Of a stretch of DNA of 64,000 nt, positions 17,063 through 25,585 are shown one piece after another. Source of the DNA: JADCRZ01 sp965200945 (GTDB taxonomy: Bacteria; Bacteroidota; Bacteroidia; Chitinophagales; Chitinophagaceae); NCBI GenBank assembly GCA_965200945.1, contig OZ241749.1, forward strand, positions 620,001-684,000. Direction: 5' to 3'. The position numbers were made by a program, and so were the translations under genes. Numbering within the stretch: the stretch's first letter is position 1; each line of letters opens with the position of its first letter. The notes under the pieces were generated by a model, which was given only the letters and a program-made list of their open reading frames with translations, did no database searches and was not told the origin of the DNA.

Positions 17063-17608
17063 ATGATCCGCATTCTGGGCATCTCGGGCAGCCTCCGACA
17101 ACAGTCATCCAATACAGTACTGCTGTCATCGGTGGTGGCTTTGCTGCCGGGCGATACTGAATTCCAGGTGTTCGAAGGGATCGGTGACCTGCCGCATTTC
17201 AATCCTGACCTTGACCAGGGCCATGGCATCGAAGCTGTAAACAGGTGGAGGGCGGCGGTAAAAGCTGCGGATGCGGTGCTGTTCAGTACGCCGGAATACG
17301 CGTTTGGTGTGCCGGGCGTGCTGAAGAACGCGCTCGACTGGCTGGTGTCGTCCGGGGAACTGAACGAGAAACCGGTCGCCGCAATCAGCGCGTCGCCTTT
17401 GTATGGCGGTGGCGACAAGGCCATGGCCTCGCTGCTGCTGACTTTAAAAGCGCTTGGAACGGAGATGAGCGGATTTTCATCCTACAGCATTCCCTCGGTT
17501 TATCAGAAAGTAAAAGGAGAGGAGATCACCGATACAGAAACAGCAGAAAAACTGACCTCTTTGCTGGCTGTTTTGTGTGAAAAGCCCCTGTCGCCGAAAC
17601 AGGATTGA
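17063..17608 (+). CDS. NADPH-dependent FMN reductase (NAD(P)H quinone/azo-reductase-like)
   Basis: 181 residues with a flavodoxin-like fold. ILGISGSLRQQSSNT is the FMN phosphate-binding loop, FSTPEYAFGVPGVLKNALDWLVSS carries the conserved PEY and KNALDW contacts, and SPLYGGGDKAMASLL closes the flavin site. The family reduces FMN, quinones, azo dyes or chromate. Cytoplasmic, monocistronic, converging on the SUOX-like gene with a 2-bp gap. The substrate is not visible in the sequence. Confidence 0.9.
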   Translation: MIRILGISGSLRQQSSNTVLLSSVVALLPGDTEFQVFEGIGDLPHFNPDLDQGHGIEAVNRWRAAVKAADAVLFSTPEYAFGVPGVLKNALDWLVSSGELNEKPVAAISASPLYGGGDKAMASLLLTLKALGTEMSGFSSYSIPSVYQKVKGEEITDTETAEKLTSLLAVLCEKPLSPKQD

Positions 17609-17610
17609 AT

Positions 17611-18114
17611 TTATTCTTTTCCATACCGCACAATGATGTCGGTTACCTGCTGGCAGCTGCGGGCAGGTTTTTTCTCGCCTGGCACGATCAGCCGGAACGG
17701 GCCCTGGGTGGCCACCAAAGGCTTTCCTTCTAACTCATATACCAGCGCGATCTGGCGGTCGGTAAAGCTGCTGTCGAGCTCCGCGAGTGAAAACACCACC
17801 TCATAGCCGTCGGCGCATTTTACCATCATATACTTCGACAGGTTTTCGCCCCTGAGCTCCCTGCCCATAGTGGCGCCGGCAGTCTGCAGGATTTCCGCAA
17901 CAGGAACTCCGCTGTAATTACGGATGGCACCGTCACGGTCTTTCATGCTCACCGGAACATGTTTCATTTTCGACAGATCCTTGATCGAAAGGCTAAGCGG
18001 TTTTGTGACTTCCCCGCTCACTTTTACCACTGCCTTGGAAGCCGTTGCCTGGGCGAATACCTGAAGCGTGCATGCAGAGATCAAAACAAACAAAAGGACC
18101 GGTCTGTATATCAT
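17611..18114 (-). CDS. Periplasmic SUOX-fold (molybdopterin oxidoreductase-like) protein
   Basis: 167 residues with signal peptide MIYRPVLLFVLISACTLQVFAQA. VSGEVTKPLSLSIKDLSKMKHVPV, YSGVPVAEILQTAG, DGYEVVFSLAEL and GPFRLIVPGEKKPARSCQQV match the Moco-binding domain of the sulfite oxidase family. It has only that single small domain, about half the usual length, and the active-site cysteine is not at an obvious equivalent position, so it may bind cofactor weakly or not at all. Its start overlaps the stop of the peroxidase gene as ATGA. It is the last gene of a cluster headed by a ModE-like regulator, which suggests a molybdenum link. Confidence 0.8.
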   Translation of the reverse strand: MIYRPVLLFVLISACTLQVFAQATASKAVVKVSGEVTKPLSLSIKDLSKMKHVPVSMKDRDGAIRNYSGVPVAEILQTAGATMGRELRGENLSKYMMVKCADGYEVVFSLAELDSSFTDRQIALVYELEGKPLVATQGPFRLIVPGEKKPARSCQQVTDIIVRYGKE

Positions 18115-19274
18115 GGCTGTGCTTTTATGAAAGGATTGGAAAAACGTTTGTCGCGGATAAAAGTAGAATCTGTGAGCATGTGCATAAAGGCGATGAGGTC
18201 TTTTTTCTCTGCATTGGTAAGATCGAGATTTCTGCTGCCAGCCGTGTTTGACCGGTTCTGCAGAAAAGAGCTCAGCGCAGGGCTCTGGCGGATGTGTTCA
18301 TTGTAGTGCGAAACCACTTCTTCGAGCGTGTTGAACCGCCCGTCGTGCATGTAAGGCGCGGTGAGGGACACATTGCGCAGCGTTACTACCCGGAAGCGCC
18401 CCCGGTCGGTAGGCTGCCCCGTAAGCTGTTCGATCCCCGCATCGGCGGAGAGGCTGTCGAGGCCGTTGTTGTGAAACAGTTCGTTGTAGGTTTTGGGTCC
18501 CCCGTGACAATGATCGCAGGCGGCGCCGCGTACCTGTTTGGCAGGGTTGGGATCGGTGTAAAACAGGGCAATGCCGTTCATCTCCGACGGCGTAGGCTGG
18601 TACTGGCCACGCAGGTATTGATCATACCGCGAATTTGCCGACACCAGCGTCCGTTCAAACTGGGCCAGCGCCATCGTGATCTTTTCGCCATTGATACTGT
18701 CCGACCCGAATGCGTTGCGGAAGCGGCTTGCATATATCCCTTTGCCGCGCAATTTTACTGCGCTCATTTCCAGCGACTGGCCCATTTCGTGGGCCCCGGT
18801 GAGTGGCGTTTCGGCCTGTTTTTCCAGTCCGGCCGCCCGGCCATCCCAGAAAAAGCGGCGCACCCATAGCAGGTTTGCCAGGCTCATGCTGTTACGGGTC
18901 TGCGGCGTTCCATCGAACCCGGTGCTTACCTTTTTTCCATCGGTAAACGCAAGTTCCTGGCGGTGGCAGGTGGCGCAGGAGATGTTGCCTGCCGACAAAG
19001 CGGTTTCATAGAACAACATGCGGCCCAGGTACACGCCTTCTTCGGTGGTCGGATTGTTTTCCGGTATCTGAATCCTGTTGCCGAAATTCTGCGGGTAACT
19101 GATAGCAAGCGGAGTGGGCTGAAAAGGCACATGGATGCCTCTGGCTGCCAGACAGCATGCAGCCACAATGCAACCCGCTGCTTTCAGCAGTCGCGATATG
19201 GTTTTATTACAGGTGATAGACAAAATTTGCAAAGTAATTTCTTCCTGCCTCCGGATATCCTTCCACGAGGGCAT
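18111..19274 (-). CDS. Di-heme cytochrome-c peroxidase
   Basis: Up to 387 residues. Two haem-binding sites are visible: CATCH (residues 100-104) and CDHCH (253-257). The family texts LGRMLFYETALS, TRNSMSLANLLWVRRFFWDGRA and TAPYMHDGRFNTLEEVVSHY are also present. It belongs to the bacterial CcpA/MauG group that reduces peroxide or does long-range oxidation in the periplasm. ATG 19274 overlaps the upstream receptor gene by 68 bp. An in-frame TTG at 19223 would overlap by only 17 bp and give a better signal peptide, so the true start is uncertain. It is coupled to the SUOX-fold gene by ATGA. Confidence 0.9.
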   Translation of the reverse strand: MPSWKDIRRQEEITLQILSITCNKTISRLLKAAGCIVAACCLAARGIHVPFQPTPLAISYPQNFGNRIQIPENNPTTEEGVYLGRMLFYETALSAGNISCATCHRQELAFTDGKKVSTGFDGTPQTRNSMSLANLLWVRRFFWDGRAAGLEKQAETPLTGAHEMGQSLEMSAVKLRGKGIYASRFRNAFGSDSINGEKITMALAQFERTLVSANSRYDQYLRGQYQPTPSEMNGIALFYTDPNPAKQVRGAACDHCHGGPKTYNELFHNNGLDSLSADAGIEQLTGQPTDRGRFRVVTLRNVSLTAPYMHDGRFNTLEEVVSHYNEHIRQSPALSSFLQNRSNTAGSRNLDLTNAEKKDLIAFMHMLTDSTFIRDKRFSNPFIKAQP

Positions 19275-21207
19275 AGTTCCGGTCGGCGATGTTGTTGATG
19301 CCGCCTTCCACGGAAAACCATTTCCAGATATGCACTGCAGCGCTTGCGTTCAGCAGCATGAAGCCACCCGTACGGGCGCCATAGGTTGTGCTGAACCTTT
19401 CCGAATTGTATTCGGTGTTGCCTTGTAAAAATACCCTTTCTTTAAACTGGTACTGCAGGAAGCCGAAAAATTTATGCTCCGGCACATCGATAAAATGCAG
19501 GTTGGGGCTCGACAGATTATTCCGTTTGGTATAGGTGTAATTGGCCCCGATCTTCAGGTAGGCAAGCAGTTGGTATTCCGCTCCCAGCTCGGCGCCCATG
19601 TATTCGGAGAGGCCGCGGTTCTGCAGCTGCGTAAGCCAGACCCGCCGTGCCGTATCGTACTTTACGTTGGAGACCATCAGGATCGTATTGTGGATCTTGC
19701 TGTAAAAAAGATCTGCCTGTAGGTTCAGCTTGCTGCCAATGACGCCGGTGTAGCCTAGATCCCAGTTCACAGCGAACTCCGAATGCAGGTCGGGATTGGG
19801 CAACGCCGTTCCGAGACGATACGAGTACCGGTCTTTGGTAGTCGCAAATCGGGTTTTGCGCGCCAGGGAAAAATGCAGGCTGTTGGCAGCATCGAGCCGG
19901 TACTGCAGGCCGCCCTGCACGTTCACCGCATCGTTGCTGTTCGATTTGTAATCGCTCACCGCTTTCGTTGTGCTGTTGTAATCCTGCGCCTTTATGCTTG
20001 TGCGGTTATTGTAACTGAGGCCGGTCTGCAGGAGAAGGCCCCTTGTAACAGTGAGCTCATTTTCCACGCCGGTGGTGAAGGTACCGTCCGACATGGTACG
20101 CACCGGTTCGCCTTCATTGTGTTCCCGGTGCACATCTTTCTTATACTGTACCGTCCCATTAAGGCGGTCACGCGCAGAAAATGTTTTTCCATATTCAACG
20201 ATACCGCCCACCGTATAATCATCATAATAGCTTTTGAAAGCATATGGCCGGGAGATGCGGGTGTAGCTGGCATCATCGTACGAGTTCAGCAGGTTCTTGA
20301 AATTGTCGTAATACAACCTTGTTTTTACATACTGGGTGCTGTCGATGGTCGTGTTGGAGATAAAATACATGCTCCGCTTGTCGTAGTACGGCCATTGCCA
20401 GAACCGCGGACTTTTAAGCTGGCTGTTCAAAGAATCGCTTCCCGCGTACACCGGCGTCCCTTTTTTACCATGCTGGTAAATATAGCTCAGCGCATACTCC
20501 GACTTTTTGCCAGGGGTGTAAGCCAGCTTGATATTATATTTGTCGTCGGTGCTCCACGAATTGTTGCGGCTGCCCCCTTCCTCGGTTTTCACCGGCCTGA
20601 AGTGGCCGGAAAGCGGGAAGGAGTCGCGGCGGATGCGCGAAGCGCCGGCCTGCACATAAAACTTTCCCAGGTTGGCGCCAAGGTTCAGGTTGGAACGGTA
20701 ACCTCCCGACATCCAGCCCGTTTCGCCGTTGAATTCAAACGCTTTTACCGGACGCCGGCTGACCAGGTTGATGGCGCCGCCCATGGCATTGGGACCGTAC
20801 AACACGGAAGTATATCCTTTGGAGACGTTCACCTCCGCCAGGTCGAGCGTGGTGAAACGGGCAAGGTCAACATACCCGTCGTACGGAATGTATACCGGGA
20901 TGCCATCGATCAGCACCGGCACCTGGCGCAGATCGAAGCCCCGTACATACACCATGGCTTCGTTGCGGGGGCCTACGGCGGAAAGGAGTACGCCGGGTAA
21001 GAGGTTGAGCGCTTTCGACACGTCGTTCTTAGCGAATTGCTGCAGCCTGACCGCTGATACGGTCTGGTTGATCTGAGCCGATATGTCCGGCGTTACCACC
21101 ACTTCGCCCAGGGTGAACACCGATTGCGTGTCTTTCTGAACAAGGGGAAGCTGGGCATGAACGGAAACAAAAGCAGTACATAAACAGGCGAGTAAGAAAT
21201 ATTTCAT
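19207..21207 (-). CDS. TonB-dependent outer-membrane receptor
   Basis: 666 residues with signal peptide ending VHAQ. The plug domain (LGEVVVTPDIS, LNLLPGVLLSAVGPRNEAMVYVRGFDLRQVPVLIDGIPV, SVLYGPNAMGGAINLVSRRPV) is followed by a 22-strand barrel ending in NYFANFVYHL, with the terminal aromatic pattern of outer-membrane barrels. There is no CarboxypepD-like N-terminal extension, so it is the siderophore/vitamin/metal type and not SusC. Position behind a ModE-like regulator and ahead of a SUOX-fold protein makes a molybdate, tungstate or chelated-metal ligand plausible; that is inference. Confidence 0.92.
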   Translation of the reverse strand: MKYFLLACLCTAFVSVHAQLPLVQKDTQSVFTLGEVVVTPDISAQINQTVSAVRLQQFAKNDVSKALNLLPGVLLSAVGPRNEAMVYVRGFDLRQVPVLIDGIPVYIPYDGYVDLARFTTLDLAEVNVSKGYTSVLYGPNAMGGAINLVSRRPVKAFEFNGETGWMSGGYRSNLNLGANLGKFYVQAGASRIRRDSFPLSGHFRPVKTEEGGSRNNSWSTDDKYNIKLAYTPGKKSEYALSYIYQHGKKGTPVYAGSDSLNSQLKSPRFWQWPYYDKRSMYFISNTTIDSTQYVKTRLYYDNFKNLLNSYDDASYTRISRPYAFKSYYDDYTVGGIVEYGKTFSARDRLNGTVQYKKDVHREHNEGEPVRTMSDGTFTTGVENELTVTRGLLLQTGLSYNNRTSIKAQDYNSTTKAVSDYKSNSNDAVNVQGGLQYRLDAANSLHFSLARKTRFATTKDRYSYRLGTALPNPDLHSEFAVNWDLGYTGVIGSKLNLQADLFYSKIHNTILMVSNVKYDTARRVWLTQLQNRGLSEYMGAELGAEYQLLAYLKIGANYTYTKRNNLSSPNLHFIDVPEHKFFGFLQYQFKERVFLQGNTEYNSERFSTTYGARTGGFMLLNASAAVHIWKWFSVEGGINNIADRNYALVEGYPEAGRNYFANFVYHL

Positions 21208-21305
21208 GGTAGTCAGTTCCGGTGCGTTATTTATTCAAAGATATAACGGTTTGCGAATAAACAGCGCAGGTAGGCAGTACGGGCCTGCATCCTGAAAAAA
21301 GGGGG

Positions 21306-21683
21306 TCACATAGCAGCGAGTTCGCGGGTTTCGTTTTCCAGGAAAGCTTCGAACCGCTGCCGCATCTGCTGGTGGTAGCGGATCAGGTGGCGGGCATCTT
21401 CGGTGATGCGGGATCCTCCGCCTTTGTCGCCCCCCGTTTGGGTAATCACCATGGGGCGGGAAGCCTGGGAATTCAGCGCGTTGATCATCTCCCAAGCTTT
21501 TTTGTACGACATGCTCATCATACGGGCTGCCTTGTTGATAGAGCCTGTTTCGTCTATCCGCTGCAGCAGCTCCACGCGGCCGGGGCCGAAGAACCGTTCT
21601 CCTTCACATTCGATCCACAGACTGCCGTTGGCCTTGTAAGAAAACTTATGGTGCAGGAACGCCGGAAGGGCACTTTTTTGCAT
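21306..21683 (-). CDS. ModE-like winged-helix regulator, DNA-binding domain only
   Basis: 125 residues. FGPGRVELLQRIDETGSI and AARMMSMSYKKAWEMINALN match the LysR-type winged helix at the N-terminus of ModE. TQTGGDKGGGSRITEDARHLI is the wing and the linker helix after it. The C-terminal MOP domains that bind molybdate in E. coli ModE (about 260 residues) are absent, so it cannot sense molybdate the same way. It lies 98 bp before the TonB receptor gene on the same strand and is likely its local regulator. Confidence 0.88.
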   Translation of the reverse strand: MQKSALPAFLHHKFSYKANGSLWIECEGERFFGPGRVELLQRIDETGSINKAARMMSMSYKKAWEMINALNSQASRPMVITQTGGDKGGGSRITEDARHLIRYHQQMRQRFEAFLENETRELAAM

Positions 21684-21798
21684 GGCAAAGGATTGAGCAA
21701 CTAAGGTAACAAAGAAAGCGGCTCAGCAAGACGGTTCAGCCGGTCGGAACAGGGGCAGACGAGGAATAACCTGCCGGGGCACATCGACCCGCATTTCC

Positions 21799-21806
21799 TA
21801 TATTTG
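21799..21806 (+). promoter_or_regulatory. -7 box for punA
   Basis: TATATTTG is a perfect TAnnTTTG match 19 bp before the ATG at 21826, giving a short leader. There is no clear TTTG at the -33 position. Confidence 0.55.
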
Positions 21807-21825
21807 CAACCCATCGCAGAAAACT

Positions 21826-22647
21826 ATGCCGAACACCCTGGAGCTTCTCGAAAAGACCCTCGACTTTATCCGTTCACGAACTTCCACCCGCCCGCAGATC
21901 GGGATCGTGCTCGGCAGCGGGCTCAGCAATTTTATCCGTGACATTGCGGTGGAGGTGGAGATCGGCTACGATGCCATTCCGCACTTTCCGGTATCGACGG
22001 TGGAAGGCCATCACGGCAAGCTGATCGTTGGTGAGCTGGCCGGCAAAAAAGTGGTGGTGATGTCGGGCCGGTTCCATTTTTACGAAGGCTATTCGCCGCA
22101 GGAAGTGGCTTATCCCGTCCGGGTGATGAAAGCGATGGGAGTAGAGACGGTGCTCATCAGCAACGCCGCCGGCGGATTGAACCTGGGCTTCAGGGTAGGC
22201 GACCTGATGATCATAAAAGACCATATCAGCATGTTCATCGTGAACCCCCTGCTGGGTAAGAACGAGTCCGCGCTGGGCGAACGTTTTCCGGACATGAGCG
22301 AACCGTATGCGCTGGAGCTCATCAAGAAAGCCGAAGGGATCGCCGAAAGAAAAGGGATTGTTCTGCACCAGGGAGTATACGCCGGAGTAACCGGACCTAC
22401 GTTTGAGACCCGCTCCGAATACAAGATGCTGCACCTGCTGGGTGGAGATGCGGTGGGTATGAGTACGGTGCAGGAAGTGATCGTGGCCCGCCATGCAGGC
22501 ATGAAAGTATTTGCCATGAGTGTGATCACCGACATCGGCATCCGGGAAGAAATGAACACGATCACCCACGAAGAAGTGCTGCATGCGGCAAACGAAGCAG
22601 AGCCCAAACTGACCCTCATTTTCAGAGAGCTGATCCGGGAACTGTGA
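21826..22647 (+). CDS. punA: Purine nucleoside phosphorylase
   Basis: 273 residues. It splits purine nucleosides with phosphate into base and ribose-1-phosphate. The trimeric PNP motifs are in order: GIVLGSGLSNF (phosphate site), VSTVEGHHGKL, MSGRFHFYEGYS, LISNAAGGLN, GVYAGVTGPTFETRSE and GMSTVQEVIVARHAGM. Late ITDIG-x5-MNTITHEEVL fits the base-recognition loop. Length is typical. It may use nucleosides brought in by the transporter at 4 kb, though the genes are far apart. Confidence 0.94.
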   Translation: MPNTLELLEKTLDFIRSRTSTRPQIGIVLGSGLSNFIRDIAVEVEIGYDAIPHFPVSTVEGHHGKLIVGELAGKKVVVMSGRFHFYEGYSPQEVAYPVRVMKAMGVETVLISNAAGGLNLGFRVGDLMIIKDHISMFIVNPLLGKNESALGERFPDMSEPYALELIKKAEGIAERKGIVLHQGVYAGVTGPTFETRSEYKMLHLLGGDAVGMSTVQEVIVARHAGMKVFAMSVITDIGIREEMNTITHEEVLHAANEAEPKLTLIFRELIREL

Positions 22648-22735
22648 TCCTTCCGGTACATTCAATTATTTCCCGCTTTTAACGTTTCTAAACCGGTCGA
22701 TCGCCCTTTAATAATTAATTTACCGCCTTTTTATA

Positions 22736-24754
22736 TTGACCTGCAGGACAATTATATCATCTCTTATATGTATGGCTCTGCTCTGCACCTGTTTCGATGC
22801 AGCTGCACAGAGTCCGCTCAGCCGGTTCAAAGGCATGGGCGGAGGAGGACGTTCAGGCGGGGGCGACAGCCTGGCCCACCGTACGGGCAAGGAAGATTCC
22901 ATCACCATCACTTTCCGGTATCTCGACAGCAGCCGGTATAACCTGTTCGATTCCAGCATCAGCGATTTCACCCGGCGGTATCCTATTCCGGCGAATTACG
23001 CTTATCTCGGAAACCTGGGCAACGCGGTAAAGCCACTGATCTTTACTCCAAACACGAAAGCGGGCTGGGATCCCGGTTTCCATGCGTTCGATGTTTACCA
23101 GTTCAACATTCCGGAAACAAAATTCTACAACACCACGCGCCCCTATTCGGAACTTGGTTACCTGCTTGGCAGCAAGAACGAGCAGATGATCAACGTGGTA
23201 CATACCCAGAACATCACGCCCGACTGGAATGTCGCGTTTCAATACCACCTGATAAATGCCGTCGGCTATTTCCGTAACCAGAACACCAACCACAATGGTT
23301 ACAAGATCAACTCTTTTTACCAGTCGCGAGACCGGCGCTACCACCTGTTCTTCGTGCTGATGCGCAACAAGGTGCAGTCGTCGGAAAATGGCGGCATTGC
23401 GAGTTATGAAGATCTTGACAACACCAAGGCGTACCACGAGCGCTCGAGCATTCCGGTGCAGCTGGGGAATGTAACTTCTGCGTTCGCCAATGTGTTCAAC
23501 AGCACATTCTACAACGGCAACCGCTATAAAAGCTTTACTTTTTTCCTCCGCCAGCAATATGACCTGGGAAAGAAAGATTCGGTGGTGACCGATTCAACGG
23601 TGATCCGCCTGTTTTATCCGAAGCTGCGGGCCGAATACAATCTGCAGGTGGCTTCGTACACCTATCAATACGACGACAACGTGGCGGGAGGCCGAACCCC
23701 CGACCCGGTCTACTACCGCAAGAACTACAATTTCCTGCAGGATCCGTCTGTAGTGTCTATACAGGACCAATGGAAAGAACTGACCAACGACGTGTCGGTG
23801 TACCAGTTCCCCGATACCAAAAATCCGCAGCAATTCATAAAAGTTGGCGGCACCCTGCAGACGCTCACCGGCACTTTCGACGTGGGCCGAAGCCATTATT
23901 TCAACGCCTTCGTACATGGCGAATACCGCAACAAGACAAGAAACCAGAAGTGGGACATCGAAGCGAACGGACAGCTGTACGGTGCCGGACTGAATGCCGG
24001 GAACTATGCCGCCATCATCAGCCTGAAACGGCTGATCAGCAAAAAGATCGGTTACCTGCAGGTTGGTTTTCAGAATGTGAACCGCACGCCTTCGTTCCAA
24101 TATACTTCCCCCAGCAGTTTCAGCTTCTACCAGGCCCCTTCCCTGAACAATGAAAATATCACCCGGCTCTTTGCTGCCCTCGAACAGCCAAGATATAATC
24201 TCCGCCTTACAGGCAACTATTACGCGATGACCAACTATACGTATCTGCGCGACTATTATCACGCCGATCAGTCGGGCGCCCTGTTCAACCTGCTTCAGCT
24301 GGGGGCGGAAAAGATCTTTTCGCTCACCAAACACCTGAAATGGTATGCTGAGGTAACGGTTCAGCAGAAAGCCGGATCGGCCCCGGTGCATGTACCGCTC
24401 GTGTACACGCGTCAGCGGATCGGTTATGAAGGCAACCTGGGCTTCAAGAACCTGCGCATCACGTTCGGTCTTGAAGGTAAATACCATACGCCTTACAAAG
24501 CGGACGGGTATTCGCCGTTGCTGGGCCAGTTCTACTTCCAGGATACGGCCACCATCGCCCTCAAAAAGCCGGAGATCAACGGGTTCCTGCATTTCCGGAT
24601 CAGGAGCTTCACAGCCTACATAAGGGCAGAAAACCTGAACTCCGCCAGCGTGCGCAATGGATTCGGATTTACAGACAACAACCTGGCAGCACCGCTGTAT
24701 CCTTATCCCGGTCTGCTGATCCATACCGGTATCTTCTGGAGTTTCGTGAATTAG
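22736..24754 (+). CDS. Putative porin (Bacteroidota outer-membrane family)
   Basis: 672 residues. After a signal peptide ending DAAAQS comes a glycine-rich stretch (GMGGGGRSGGGD), then a long series of alternating amphipathic strands. Family texts include YAYLGNLGNAVKPLIF, GYLLGSKNEQMINVVHTQNI and INAVGYFRNQNTNHNGYKI. The C-terminus PGLLIHTGIFWSFVN ends in the aromatic pattern of a barrel. The TTG start at 22736 gives a signal peptide with a positive N-region. The first in-frame ATG (22772) would leave a very short one. The substrate is unknown. It follows punA by 88 bp. Confidence 0.85.
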   Translation: MTCRTIISSLICMALLCTCFDAAAQSPLSRFKGMGGGGRSGGGDSLAHRTGKEDSITITFRYLDSSRYNLFDSSISDFTRRYPIPANYAYLGNLGNAVKPLIFTPNTKAGWDPGFHAFDVYQFNIPETKFYNTTRPYSELGYLLGSKNEQMINVVHTQNITPDWNVAFQYHLINAVGYFRNQNTNHNGYKINSFYQSRDRRYHLFFVLMRNKVQSSENGGIASYEDLDNTKAYHERSSIPVQLGNVTSAFANVFNSTFYNGNRYKSFTFFLRQQYDLGKKDSVVTDSTVIRLFYPKLRAEYNLQVASYTYQYDDNVAGGRTPDPVYYRKNYNFLQDPSVVSIQDQWKELTNDVSVYQFPDTKNPQQFIKVGGTLQTLTGTFDVGRSHYFNAFVHGEYRNKTRNQKWDIEANGQLYGAGLNAGNYAAIISLKRLISKKIGYLQVGFQNVNRTPSFQYTSPSSFSFYQAPSLNNENITRLFAALEQPRYNLRLTGNYYAMTNYTYLRDYYHADQSGALFNLLQLGAEKIFSLTKHLKWYAEVTVQQKAGSAPVHVPLVYTRQRIGYEGNLGFKNLRITFGLEGKYHTPYKADGYSPLLGQFYFQDTATIALKKPEINGFLHFRIRSFTAYIRAENLNSASVRNGFGFTDNNLAAPLYPYPGLLIHTGIFWSFVN

Positions 24755-24833
24755 TTGGGATGGGAGCAAACCGGGGAGTGCAGTTTTACGTTAAACCTTC
24801 AGTGCCGGATGGCGCTGGTCTGAATCAATCTTT

Positions 24834-25379
24834 ATGAAACAATTCTTTCTTCTTTGCATGCTGGCGTTGGCGGTGGGCCAGGGCCGCGCGCAGTTCAACA
24901 CTGCCGTTCTCGGCGCCAGCGGCCTTACCTGCGCACTCTGTTCCAAAGCCATCAACAACTCACTCGAGCGCCTCGCGTTCGTGCAGTCTGTTTCGCCCGA
25001 TATCAGGAATTCAGCCTTCAAAATAACTTTCAGGGCCAACAAACCGGTGAACATCGATGCACTGAAGAAAGCGGTGGAAGATGCCGGTTTCTCCGTGGCA
25101 TCCCTGAAACTTACCGGCCGGTTTGATCATCTGGCGGTGAAGAACAATGAACATGTTGAGATCAACGGCGACACCTTTCACTTCCTGAAAGTCGCCGACC
25201 AAACTCTTACCGGCGAAAAAGAGATCCGGATCGTCGACAAATCTTTTCTTTCTTCAAAAGAGTTCAGGCAATACAGCGCCGCCACTACCATGCACTGTAT
25301 CCAGACAGGGCATGCCGAAAGCTGCTGCAGCAAAACAACGATCCAGGCCGGCCGTCGCATTTATCATGCGACGATCTAG
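24834..25379 (+). CDS. Exported heavy-metal-associated (HMA) domain protein
   Basis: 181 residues. Signal peptide MKQFFLLCMLALAVGQGRAQ, then an HMA fold with the metal motif GLTCALCSKAINNSLERL and the closing ALKKAVEDAGFSV. The second half is a separate domain (GRFDHLAVKNNEHVEINGDTFHF) ending in a Cys/His-rich tail (MHCIQTGHAESCCS). It is probably a periplasmic copper- or similar metal-binding protein. An outer-membrane-like protein follows 206 bp later on the same strand, so the two may act together. Confidence 0.82.
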   Translation: MKQFFLLCMLALAVGQGRAQFNTAVLGASGLTCALCSKAINNSLERLAFVQSVSPDIRNSAFKITFRANKPVNIDALKKAVEDAGFSVASLKLTGRFDHLAVKNNEHVEINGDTFHFLKVADQTLTGEKEIRIVDKSFLSSKEFRQYSAATTMHCIQTGHAESCCSKTTIQAGRRIYHATI

Positions 25380-25585
25380 CCGTTCCAACACTACTCCGTG
25401 AAATAGTTTCGGAAAAGGCTCCCTTAAGTCAGGCAGTTTCACAGATATTTGCTGCGTGAGGCCGGGCATTCTAGGTCACTGATGCTGGATCATTCACGTG
25501 GGCGCCGGCTGTGCCGGCATTTCAACGTTGCGCATCAGGATGCCGGCTGGTCCGGGAGCCGGAAAAGTGCCCCACGCATGTTAAG

